DNA of 64,000 nucleotides, taken from positions 30,722,986-30,786,985 of the forward strand of contig CM073905.1 of assembly GCA_037176705.1 (NCBI GenBank), written 5' to 3'. The notes below the pieces were generated by a model, which made no database searches, was not told the DNA's origin, and was given only the letters and a program-made list of their open reading frames with translations. This DNA is from Molossus alvarezi. Taxonomy: Eukaryota; Chordata; Mammalia; Chiroptera; Molossidae. The translations under genes were made by a program, and so were the position numbers. Below are positions 1-9,885 of the stretch, piece by piece; positions within the stretch are counted from its first letter, which is position 1; the number at the start of each line of letters is the position of its first letter.

Positions 1-1286
1 CAGTCAGGCATGCACACCCACCCTGCTGTTAACATATTGGGTTCTCCTCCTATCCTCCCCGCAAGGAAGATAATTACTCGGGCGGCACGGGTCCCCCATT
101 GTTTGGTTACGAGGTTAAAAATCCCTGATACACTTCAATAAATTCAGCAGCAGACACATTATAAAATGTAATTAAGTGCCTCCCTATCTCTCTTTCCCTA
201 CCAGCAGTGGAATTTAATTGAGGCCATCTGAGGGGGCTCCAATAAACCACAGGTGATGACTCAGGATTCGAATGATATTGTCACTGTCCACATATTTGAT
301 TAGTGGGGAAGTCGGGGAGCCCGGCTCAGCAGTTCCATACCAGGACTCAGACACGAGGTGGTGACGGTCATTAAAAAGGGGAGAATGATGGGGGGCGGGG
401 GGATTAAGATTCTTGTTTTCCCTTTAGATCTCAAAGGCGCTCCCAGTTTGGTTTCGCCATTTAAAAAAATTGTAGCCAGGCCTGGGGCCAGGAGGGATGG
501 GCGACCGAGGAGAACCGTGACTGCGACTCTGTGATGTCTCCCCGCCACAGTCTGTGCTTTCTGTCCCGCACACCAGCCCTCTGTCTGCTCGCTGCCATTG
601 GCTCAGTGCCCATGCTGCTCACCTGTCCCACGCAGAAGCCTTCCACCTGGACACGCTCCCAGGAGGGCACCCCTCGACCCCTCCCTTCGGCCATGACCGG
701 CACTACCACCCTCCGGGTCTTCTCTCTGCTTTGATAAAGTGGCACGTGGGTAATCGTGTTAATTAGCCCAGGCGGGATCAGCGAGAGGCGAGAGTTAATT
801 CTCCTTTCTCCCCATCTTCACGAGCTGACATGGACGTCAGCGGTGGCTTGTCCTCAGACAGTGCAGGAGACAGAGAGGGCCAGGAAGGACCCAGGCTGGG
901 CGAGGCTGGCGAGGGTTGGAATCTTGGCTTACGCGTCCTCCCGTGCCCAGCTCTTCTCTTGTGTGCCGTGGGCCCTGAAACGGCACACCCCACGGGGTGC
1001 TGGGACTAGGGGAACAGAGGGGTGACACTGGCTTGCAGAACACAGGCCTTTTGTGCAAGGATCCCCACTACGTAAGTGGCAGAAATGGGTCCTCAGCCCA
1101 GGTCTTGCGGCTTCAGAGAGAAGAAATCTTTCATAATGTGTATGTATATTAAGTCACCACGTTGTAAACTTGAACTCTCTCACCATTGTACCTGCCAATT
1201 ATACCTCAAGAAAGCTGAGGGGGAAAAGAAAAAGAAAAAAGAATCTCTGCTAATCAGCCAAGGAAATGAGTTACACCGCTGTAAGT

Positions 1287-1510
1287 CAGGGCCCGGCACA
1301 CTTTTTCTCTAAAGGGCCAGGTAATAATTAGTTTTGGCGTCGTGGGCCCTAAGGCCTCTGTCACCATTACTCAGCTCCCCTGTCCTGGTGCAGAAACAGG
1401 TGCAGGCAATATGTAAATGAGTGGGTGTGGCTGTGTGCCAATCAAATGTTATTTACAAAAGCAGGTGACGGGCTGGATTTGACCTGAGAGTCACAGTTTG
1501 CCAGCCGCTG
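1287..1510 (+). mobile_element. hAT-Charlie MITE, MER3-like
   Basis: Matches the remembered ~210-bp family with GGTCGGCAAACTTTTTCT at one end, TCTAAAGGGCCAG next to it, and GTTTGCCAGCC at the other end. I believe this is MER3; the superfamily is surer than the name. Confidence 0.6.
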
Positions 1511-1611
1511 CTCTAAATCATAGTCGTTGGCGAGCTTTGTCGTGTTCTAACTGGTGTGTTAATTCTAGCGGCGGAGGATGATGACGACGACAGAATCGAT
1601 AATAAGAATAT

Positions 1612-1805
1612 GTCAGGCACTACGCTGAGCCCTGTTCCCATTGTATTACCCCCACTTTATCCTCCTAACTTTCCCATGAGGGAGATATTATGACCCCCTT
1701 TTTACAGGAGACAAAACAGAGGTTCAGAGAAGTGAAAGGGTCCAAGGTGTCATAGCTAGTAAGTGACAGAGCTGATGTTTGAACACAGGTCTGCTCACTT
1801 CGAAG
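1612..1805 (-). mobile_element. MIR SINE fragment
   Basis: Antisense MIR order: CAGGCACTACGCTGAGC, then TTTACAGGAGACAAAACAG, then TAGCTAGTAAGTGACAGAGC. Confidence 0.6.
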
Positions 1806-1909
1806 TCCCGTGCTCTCTCTCCCACACCCCGCTGGGCACCTCGATGACCGGGAGGCCCTTCCTGCTCAGAAAGAAGTATGCAGCTCTGACCCCAAAGGGT
1901 CTCTAGTTT

Positions 1910-2112
1910 GTTTATTTATTTTTAATTTCTTTTCTTTATTGATTTTAGAGAGAGAGAGAGAAACATTGATGAGAGAACATCGATGGGCTGCCTCCTGCGT
2001 GCCCCCCACTGGGGATCAGGCCCACCACCTGGGCATGTGTCCTGATCGGGAATTGAATCCATGACCTCTTGGTGCATGGGTTGACATTTAACCACTGAGC
2101 TACACTGGCCAG
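1910..2112 (-). mobile_element. VES SINE, AATCAATAAA-tail subtype
   Basis: Reverse-complement VES: TTTATTGATTTTAGAGAGAG, then AAACATTGATGAGAGAAC, and a tRNA-like head ending ACCACTGAGCTACACTGGCC. Flanked by imperfect target-site duplications AAAGGG..CTCTAGTTT at 1894-1909 and 2113-2130. Confidence 0.9.
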
Positions 2113-2520
2113 AAAGGGGGCCTCTAGTTTAAACTCCGCGTTCATGCAGATTGGTTTGGCCGTGGTACCTCCATCTATTTCTTCAGTGTTCCTGTTTCGA
2201 GGAAGGTAGCTTCACCATTGCCCTTTGTTTGGCTTCAATGCCAGGGGTCCCTAAGAATCTCCTGTGACTGGTCTTTAATCAGGAGGGAGCAGCACAACCC
2301 TTGCTAACCCCTAGCATCTCTTATTCCTGTCGTGGCCCCTGGCCCACCTCGTCTTCACACTCACCAGTGCCCGGTGGTTCCTAGGCACCTCCATAGCCAT
2401 CATAGCCCCCAGGCGACGAAATGTGGATCTTGGGAAGTGGGTTGTCATTGTCTTAGAGAATTATGACCGTATGCACCAAGAAACTCAATTTAGTGTTAAA
2501 GAATCATAGAGCTGTAATCT

Positions 2521-2759
2521 TTTTTTTCTAATCACTCCAGGATATTTTTCTGTTAATCTTCCGATAGAGTTGGGGGGTGGAGAGAGAGAGAAAAACATTG
2601 ATGTGAGACAGACACATTGATTGGTTGCCTCCCACACGACCCTGACTAGTGCCAGGGACTGAACCACAACCAAAGTATGTGCCCTTGACTGGAACCAAAC
2701 CCGAGACTCTGTGGTCCGTAGGCTGATGCTCTAACTGCTGAGTCAAAACGGCCAGGGCT
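2521..2759 (-). mobile_element. VES SINE, ATATCC-tail subtype
   Basis: Antisense VES with CCAGGATATTTTTCTGTTAA tail, a GAGAGAAAAACATTGATGTG body, and a head ending AAAACGGCCAGGGC. Target-site duplication AGAGCTGTAATCTTT (2508-2522) and AGAGCTATAATCTTT (2760-2774). Confidence 0.92.
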
Positions 2760-3329
2760 AGAGCTATAATCTTTAGAGGCAACATGTAATTAACATAGTT
2801 TTAGATCTGATCTATTTGAATCGGATATTGAAACAAATAGAGTTACTCCCTGCTATGTGAATAATACCATGAGCAGCTCTGGTCATGGATTGGCTGGCAC
2901 CTTGGATAAATCAGTGGAATTTTAGCTGGAAACTGGCCTGTGGCCCCAAAAGATACGTTTGATGCTCTAAGTTTTTATTCGTTTCCAGTATCTTCAGGCC
3001 CAAAAGAATTTGCTCATAGGTTTGAATGCAGCATCATTGTTAAGTTCTCACTCAGGCTGAGCCGGACGTTTAAGGGCAGCTTGCAATGTCCACTGCTTTT
3101 GTGATTTTGACTGTACCTAGCTCAAACCCCAGGTGCATCGCCTAAAATGAAGTTCCAGAGAGAGATCAAGTTAAATAATACACCCGAAACACATAATCTG
3201 CATCTTGCCATGCAGAAGGTGCTCACTAAATGTTCCCTGTTATTATTAATATATTATGTGCTCAGAGGGCTTTATCTCCATGGAAACATTTAAGGGTAGG
3301 GTAACTCCTCTTCTAGCCAAGACGGATTG

Positions 3330-3521
3330 CAGCGGTTCTCAACCTTCCTAACGCCGCGACCCTTTCATACAGGTCCTCATGTTGTGGTGACCCCCAACCA
3401 TGAAATTATTTTCGTTGCTACTTCATAACTGTAATTTTGCTACTGTTAGGTCTTAGGCGACCCCTGTGAAAGGGTCGTTCAACCCCCAAAGGGGTCGCAA
3501 CCCACAGGTTGAGAACCGCTG
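3330..3521 (-). mobile_element. SPIN-like non-autonomous hAT transposon (192 bp)
   Basis: Terminal inverted repeats begin CAGCGGTTCTCAACC on each strand. The interior includes ACCCCTTTGGGGGT-type and GTGGTGACCCCCAACCAT segments that I remember from SPIN (SPace INvader), a family spread horizontally among tetrapods and reported in Myotis. It is too short to encode a transposase. The expected 8-bp duplication is not clear: the left flank is ACGGATTG and the right flank GATTAGAG. Confidence 0.8.
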
Positions 3522-4212
3522 GATTAGAGACCCGGAGACATCAGGCGACGGTTTCTTGTGGTCCTTTCAAACTCTAGGACTGCATGTTTTAAACAATAAA
3601 TGTTATGCTTGTCTCAGAAGGAGACATAGTATAGGAAAGTAATCGTGTGTGGGGGCCGGGGGGTTGGGTAGCAAGGCTTCAGCGTTGTAGGAAACTGGGT
3701 TCAACTCTAAAGTCCACCAGATACTTACTATGTAGGGGCTTTGAGTTATCGTCAGTTTCCTTGTCAGTAAACTGGGGATACAGCGCCAGAGGGTTGAACC
3801 AAATGAAGAGGTGGCTCTAAGAGGTGTGTTCCCACTTGGGATATGTCCAGTAAGTAAGACTGATCATCGCTCGTGTGCCAGGCAGTGGACTGATTACTCT
3901 AGGGTCCCCCTCCTTTTTCTGGTCACAGCCTGGCAGGCGATTCTCCACTCTGCCACCAGAGGGAGCTCTTAAAATTGTGAGACCACCTCCCCTCCCCCAC
4001 CACCATCCTTGCATTCTGCCCCTGTTCTAATGTACTTCAAGGTTCCCATTGACTTAGAACAAACCTCAAGGTTCGTACTGTTTTATTTCCTTCATGGAGT
4101 ATGTCACTTTCTTACTCCTCCTATAGACTCTAAGCTCAGAAAACTTGATTATCCTGTTCGCCATATCCCCAGTTCCTAAACCCCTACCTGGCCCCAGATA
4201 GGTACTCCCTCC

Positions 4213-4635
4213 TTTCCTCCAGCTGCTGTGAAACATGACCAACACCCAGTGGCTTGAAACAACACCAATTTATTGTCGCCTGGTTCCGGGGGCCAGTCCA
4301 AAACCAAGGTGTCAGGAGAGCTGGCTTCTCCTGGAAGCCCGAGGGGAAGAATCTTTTCTGGTTTCTGAGGACTGCGGCATTTCTGGGCTCCTGACCCCTT
4401 TCTGTCCCCAAAGGCAGTGACCGTCTCATCTCCTCTGCCTCTGACCCTTCGGCCTCCCGACTTCACGGAGCCGTACATGGGGCCGGCCTGGAGAATCCAG
4501 GGTAATGGCCCCATCTCTCAAGATCCTTGGTCACAGCGGCAAAGTCTCTTTTTGTCTGTCAGGTGACATCCTTACAGGCGCCAGGGGCTAGAATGTGAAC
4601 ATTTGGGGGCAGAAGGCGTTACTCTGCATAACACA
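4213..4635 (-). mobile_element. MLT1-like ERVL-MaLR LTR remnant
   Basis: Antisense pattern of this old mammalian LTR: AGTGGCTTGAAACAACACC, then AATTTATTGTCGCCTGGTTC, then CCAAAACCAAGGTGTCAG, ending near CTCTGCATAACACAG. Non-coding and heavily diverged. Confidence 0.6.
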
Positions 4636-4740
4636 GAGTTTATTGGATGACTGCATGAGTAACAGAAGGAGTGAACACCAGGCTGTTACTGCGTCTTCCA
4701 AGTCTCTGTGGCCATTCGCTGAGCCTAAAAGAGTGGATGC

Positions 4741-4995
4741 GCCCTGGCCGGCTTGGCTCAGCGATTAGAGCACTGGCCCGTGGACCAGTGAGTCTTGGGT
4801 TCAATTCCGGTCAAGGGCACGTACCTCGGTTGCGGTTCGTCCCCGGCCCTGGTCGGGTCGTGAGGGAGGCAACCAGTCGGTGTGGCTCTATCACATCGAT
4901 GTTTCTCTCTGTCTCTCTCTCTCTCTCCTTCCCTCCCACTCTATCTGATAATAAGTGAAAAATATCCTTGGGTGAGGAATAAAAATAAATAAATC
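4741..4995 (+). mobile_element. VES SINE, ATATCC-tail subtype
   Basis: Full-length sense copy starting GCCCTGGCCGGCTTGGCTCA. It has the B-box-like GGTTCAATTCC, a CATCGATGTTTCTCTCTG body, and the tail AAAAATATCCTTGGGTGAGG. Target-site duplication AAAGAGTGGATGC / AAAGAGCGGATGC (ending 4740; 4996-5008). Confidence 0.95.
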
Positions 4996-5094
4996 AAAGA
5001 GCGGATGCTCCACATTGCCCCTGCTGCCCCTGAGACACAGGTAGGAGGCACGGGCAGCATAGGATGGGTTGGACTCCCTGTGTCTGCAGGGCAG

Positions 5095-5440
5095 TCTGGA
5101 CTAGAAGCATGCAGTTTGTTCTGCCTGTGGTTCAAATCCCCACTTACCAGCTATACACCGTTGCTTATTGTCCTTATGCTTCAGTGTTCCCATCTGTGAG
5201 TGGGGGTGAAATTGGCTGTCGTTTATCGAGCCCCAGCTATGCGACCCGAATCAAAAGCCCCAATCCTGGCCTTTGCTTGCTGTGTGACCTTGGGCAACCG
5301 GCATCCCTTCTTGATGTCCTTGGTGGTGAAATGAGGCTAACGAGAGCAGCTGGTGCAGCGCCTGCTCTCACGCACTGCGGAGGGGGGTTAAATGAGATGG
5401 TAGACAGTATATAAAGGGCTCGCTTGGCAGTAGTACCTCG
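5095..5440 (+). mobile_element. MIR-type SINE fragments
   Basis: Two MIR-like stretches: TTCAAATCCCCACTTACCAG in the first, and TGTGTGACCTTGGGCAACC followed by a GTTAAATGAGATGGTAGACA end in the second. Confidence 0.5.
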
Positions 5441-5959
5441 TCCATGGTAACACTCCACAAAAAGCATATCTAGCATTTTTCATTTCTTATTTTCTCCTGA
5501 TTATTATTATTTCTTGTCCTAGTCATTCTTCTCCTATCCTTTCTCTTTATCAACACCCTGGTTTTTACCTGGTGTCTCTGTGTTAAGTGTCTTTAAATGC
5601 TTTCCCTGTGCCCAATCCTCTCCAGGTCAGAGCCTGAGGTTTTCATGTTAAAGCTCTATGTAAAGTGAATGGTTTTTTAATGGTTTCTTCTGATGAGGCC
5701 TGTTTGTCTGTCTGGCTACCAAGGTACTTTGCAAGCTCAGGAGGGCTCCTGGTCTGTGGCCTTCTCTGCGGAGGCACCTCGGAGAGGGTCTCGCCAGCCC
5801 GACCTGCAGAAGGGAGAAGACCCCGCCTGCCCTCCAGCACGTTCCCTCTCCGGGCCCTGGAAATGAACATATCTGAGAAGAAATGTCTGTTCTTCTCCCC
5901 CCGGGGACAGACAGCACCAGTCCTGCCTCTGTGTCTGCATGACTGGTTATCAGAAAATG

Positions 5960-6420
5960 AGAGAAGCAAAGGCTCTTTTGTTCGGCGATGGAGACATCGT
6001 AATAGGCGCTTTGATGCTTAAGCAGGTTCCCGTATCAGTTTAATTGCTGTAAATGCCGTTTGCCGTCTCTGTTATGATAAGGCCTCGGTTTTCATAGACA
6101 CCCTCCCTTCCCTTTCAACGGTTTTCCTCTACGACTGGCGTTGGCAAGTTTAATGAAATCCGAGCGAAGCAAGTCAAGAGAGGGGCTCCGACTTCCGCTG
6201 CCCGTGCCCACGTACGAAGCCTGCGCAGGTTACAGCTTGAGACTCATGATGCCGCCGCTGCTTAATGTAATCGGCAGAAGTCACCCCTTCAGCCAGACAT
6301 TGGGGGAATGAAACCGAACGACTAAACTTAATTACTTCTACTTTTCTGAGACGGCGCTGTAATTGAGAATAACAGGATAATTAGGCAGTGAGATGTGCTT
6401 ATCATACAAGAGGATTTGCT
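5960..6420. other. Candidate conserved non-coding block
   Basis: AT-rich, repeat-free sequence in a GC-rich region. It has TTTAATTGCTGTAAATGCC, CTTAATTACTTCTAC and GATAATTAGGCAGTG, which contain homeodomain-type TAAT cores. Conservation is an inference from composition only. Confidence 0.3.
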
Positions 6421-6510
6421 CGCTGCTGACTTGGGCCCGAGTGCCATCTCGGTCTTCTAGGGGGTGCTGGGGGGAGGGAGGTGGCTAGAGACAAGTAAAA
6501 GTCATCTGGA

Positions 6511-6732
6511 TCTGGGGTTCTCATCCTCGGTGCCATGGACTTTGGGGGCTGGTTAATTCTTTGCTGTGGGGGGCTGTCCTCTGCACTGTAGGGTGTTGAG
6601 CAGTATCCCTGGTCTCTACCCGTGAGATACCTGGAGCACCCCCCCCACACCCCAGCATGGCAACCGAAAATGCCTCAATTCGTTGCCAAATGTCTCCTAG
6701 GGGTCAAAAGTGCCCCTGGTTGACAACAGTGG
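6511..6732. mobile_element. MER20-like hAT-Charlie MITE
   Basis: Ends TCTGGGGTTCTCATCC and CCTGGTTGACAACAGTGG. The interior TTGCCAAATGTCTCCTAGGG and GGACTTTGGGGGCTGG fit MER20. Confidence 0.65.
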
Positions 6733-6759
6733 TATGGGGGCTTTTGGAGGCCTTGTGAA

Positions 6760-6950
6760 CAATTGCAGAGTTACAGCTTGAGGTTCTGCTTGTACCTGGC
6801 TGTGTGACCTTTAGCAGGTCACTGCACCTCTCTGAGCGCCTGTGCTTCCTTTGTACAGAACCCTGGGTGCGTGGAGGCACAGCTTCCGGGGGTACACTTC
6901 ACGCATAATGCCTCACACATATCGAGTGATCCATCAGTAAACTCACGGTT
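6760..6950 (+). mobile_element. MIR SINE
   Basis: TGTGTGACCTTTAGCAGGTC followed by CACTGCACCTCTCTGAGC is the MIR core in sense orientation. Confidence 0.6.
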
Positions 6951-8149
6951 CATATTATAATAATCTTGGATTCAGCAAAGATGTATTAAGTACTTCTTTT
7001 GCCCCCGGCACTATACCCTGAGGCAGTGAGGCAGAAATGAAGATGTGGTCTCCGTCCTTCCAGGAGAGGCAAATATATGCAGACTTGGAGGTACCGCCTT
7101 CTTCTTCACCCTGGCAGACATTGCTAATCGATCTCTGCGCTCCTTCCTGTCGAGCCTCAGAATCCTTCTCAACACACCTTTCTAGACGTCCGCTATTCCT
7201 GCTCCAGGAAGGAACCCCTTGTGGCACTCCTAGCTTTGTGGGGTGCTGTGTATCTGAGCTGACCTTTCCCTCAGCACGACGTCACACCGCCACCCACCCC
7301 GGCCCTGGAGAAAGCATTTCAGGGGGTCAGCAGGTAGATTCCTTCCTTCTCAAATCTGACTTCAGTCCCCAGAGGCGATCGGGGTGGGAAGAAAGCTTCT
7401 CTCTGTCTCTCTCTCTCTCTGTCTCAAAAATGTTTTTCTTTCCTGTCCTTTTTGGTTTCTCTCAGAAACGGAAACAAGTAGTAAAATGGGCCTGGCCCGG
7501 ATGGCACTTGGTGTTTAGTTAAACCGGAGGACATTTCACTCCAGTGGTTCCGAGGGATCTGTCGTGCTGCCCCCTCTGCCCTTGGGGGCGTGGAGAGTCA
7601 TTAGCTCTCCGAGAAAGGGCCCCGGCTCTCCCAGGGCAGGGTGGGGGTTTCTGGAAACAGCTTTGGATGGCTGCCTCGCGTGTCATTGACCAAAGAGAGG
7701 ATTTGAATGGTGGGGGTCGAGTGCTCCCTGGGGGGTTCAGACAAGCCCGGCTCCCCAGCAGCACACGGCTCACTCCACAACAGTCGCCGTGAAAAGGAGG
7801 CAGGGCGTGCGTGTGCGGCGCGGAAGACGGGCTGGCTGCATCCGTCTGGCTGAGAAATGAGAGCTGGCGTGCCGGTCAGCCTCTGGCTTCTCCCCGGCTG
7901 GCGGAGAATTCACAGGCAGCGCTCGCTCGGTCATCTCTGCTGTGGTTTCACACCCCTCAGGGCCTTCAAGGTCTGTGAGGAGCTGGGGAGTGGCGTGAAA
8001 GTGGGGGCTGGTGCTCAGGGTCTGCAGGAAAAGTCCCAGAACTCAGTCGGTGGTGGGGTGATAGTGGAAGTCACTGGGATTTTATCTAAGGCATAAGAGA
8101 AAAGACCAGATGGGGACAGGAATTCAGTGTGAAGTCTGTGTGATGTAAT

Positions 8150-9105
8150 GTTTCTTCCTCGTTCCCATCCATCCAACCATCCAGCCATCATGCATCCATC
8201 TATCCACCCACCCACCCGCCAAGCAGTTCATCCACCCACCTACCCATCTGTCCATCTATCCACTCCTCTGTCCATCTACCCAACAATCCAAACATTCATC
8301 CATCAATCTACCCACCCACCCACTTACCTACCAATCCATCTACCTATCCGTCCACCTGCCCACTCACCCACCTAGCACTTCATCCATCACCTACCCACTT
8401 GTCCATCCACCCACCTATTTAACCACCCACCTATTCATCCACTCACCCATTCATCTCCTCATCCATCCATCCATCTACCCACCCACCCACCTATCAGTTC
8501 ATCTGCCCACCTACCCATCTGTCCATCTATCCAGTCATCTGTCCATCTACCCAACAATCCAAACATTCATCCATCAATCTACCCACCCACCCACCCACCT
8601 AACTACCAATCTGTCCACCTATTCATCCATCCACCTGCCCACTCACCCACCTAGCACTTCATCCATCACCTACCCACTTGTCTATGCAGCCACCTATTCA
8701 TCCACCCACCTGTTCATCTCTCCATCCATCCATCCATCCATCCATCCATCCACCCACCTAACAATTCATCTACCCACCTACACATCTATCCATCTATCCA
8801 CTCATCTGTCCATCTATCCATCCACCTATTCAACCATTCATCCACCCACCTGTTCATCCTCCCATCCATCTATCCATCCACCTATTCAACCATTCATTCA
8901 CCCACCTGTTCATCCTCCCATCCATCTATCCATCCACCTATTCAACCATTCATTCACCCACCTGTTCATCCTCCCATCCATCTATCCATCCTTCCTATAT
9001 ATTAAAAAAATCCACTTTTTCCTCCGTCCACCCACCCACCCACCAGTTCATCAGTCTATCCATCTATCCATTCGTCAGTCCATCCCTGTATTCTAACATG
9101 AGTTT
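8150..9105. repeat. CCAT/CCAC tetranucleotide array with higher-order structure
   Basis: About 950 bp of degenerate CCAT, CCAC and TCTA tetranucleotides. Blocks starting near 8223 and 8495 are about 270-280 bp apart and share CCCAACAATCCAAACATTC and CCTAGCACTTCATCC. From 8825 a 56-bp unit starting CCTATTCAACCATTCAT occurs three times (8825, 8881, 8937). Confidence 0.95.
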
Positions 9106-9399
9106 AGATGACACATGGTTGGACGTATTTTAAATAGTTACCTACAATATACAGAAAGGGATATTAGTTTTCCATATAGAGTTTGCTCTTAAAATAAATG
9201 TAGTTAAACAAACAAACAAAGAAAAAAGAGTCAACTTGAAATAATGAACAATGATCGTGTGGGCTGTACAGGGCCGTGACCAGAATCAGGCACGTGGAGT
9301 TACGTGCCTTTGGGATCTTTGGGATGACGGGCATCTGGGGTCTACGGCGTTAGAGTTCTGCCTTCGAGGGCCGGTCCTCGGGGGTCCCTCAGGCCTGGA

Positions 9400-9620
9400 C
9401 TCACAGCTGCTGCGCGGCCTCCGGGGTGTAGGACCTTGAGCAAAGGCCTTCCTCTCTCCGAGCCTCAGTTTCCTTACCTTCAAGGCGGGAATGCTAACAA
9501 CCCCGTCCTTGGGATTGTTCAGTGGCGTAATGAACGAAGGCACGTGAGTCACTGGGCACATGCCTGGCACACACTGAGCACTCTGTAAATGGAGGTGATG
9601 CTTAATCTTATTCTCTGCAC
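9400..9620 (+). mobile_element. MIR SINE
   Basis: Sense MIR core CTCTCCGAGCCTCAGTTTCC and the 3' part CATGCCTGGCACACACTGAG. It ends about 200 bp before the first KSR2 exon here. Confidence 0.65.
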
Positions 9621-9815
9621 AGCTGGCTTCCTTCAAGGCACTCTCTGGCTGCCCTGCCAGGGACCGTGCCCGGGTTAAGATAACACAAGCTAACCCAGTG
9701 CTCTGCTTGGCTCCCGTTTAATGAGGGATGTGGTCAGTGTCCTTCCCGAGGCCAGAGAGCCTCCCTCTTCCTTCCAGGGTTTGTGTCACAGGCTCTCTTC
9801 TCTCTCTTCCCACAG

Positions 9816-9885
9816 ACACACTGTCAGTGCCGCGCTGGTCCCCGCAGATCCCTCGCAGAGACCTTGGCAACTCCATCAAGCACAG
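9816..9885 (+). CDS. KSR2: KSR2 exon 1 of window: linker and first C1 residues
   Basis: A 70-nt internal exon: 2 nt of a split codon, 22 codons, 2 nt of the next. It encodes (N)[17 protein letters not shown] and then NSIKH(R). The acceptor is a pyrimidine-rich tract ending cttcccacag and the donor is cacag|gtaggc. The last full codon is His (9881-9883), the first zinc ligand of the C1 domain, which continues in the next exon. The split AG|G codon gives Arg. The preceding KSR2 exon, which should end in the first base of the Asn codon, was not found in bases 1-9815 and presumably lies upstream. Confidence 0.95.

Larger units (their letters stand above)
1..9815 (+). other. KSR2 intron (3' part) upstream of first exon in window
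   Basis: No exon is recognised. Contents: AT-rich repeat-free sequence at 81-270, a MER3-like MITE at 1287, MIR at 1612, VES SINEs at 1910, 2521 and 4741, a SPIN-like hAT at 3330, an MLT1-like LTR at 4213, MIRs near 5095 and 6760, an AT-rich candidate conserved block at 5960-6420, a MER20-like MITE at 6511, a CCAT-type array at 8150-9105, and a MIR at 9400. I see nothing specific in 2775-3329, 3522-4212, 5441-5959 and 6951-8149. Confidence 0.85.

Noticed and set aside
8150..9105. A CRISPR array, from regularly repeated units
   Set aside because: Units are degenerate tetranucleotides without unique spacers, in a mammalian intron.
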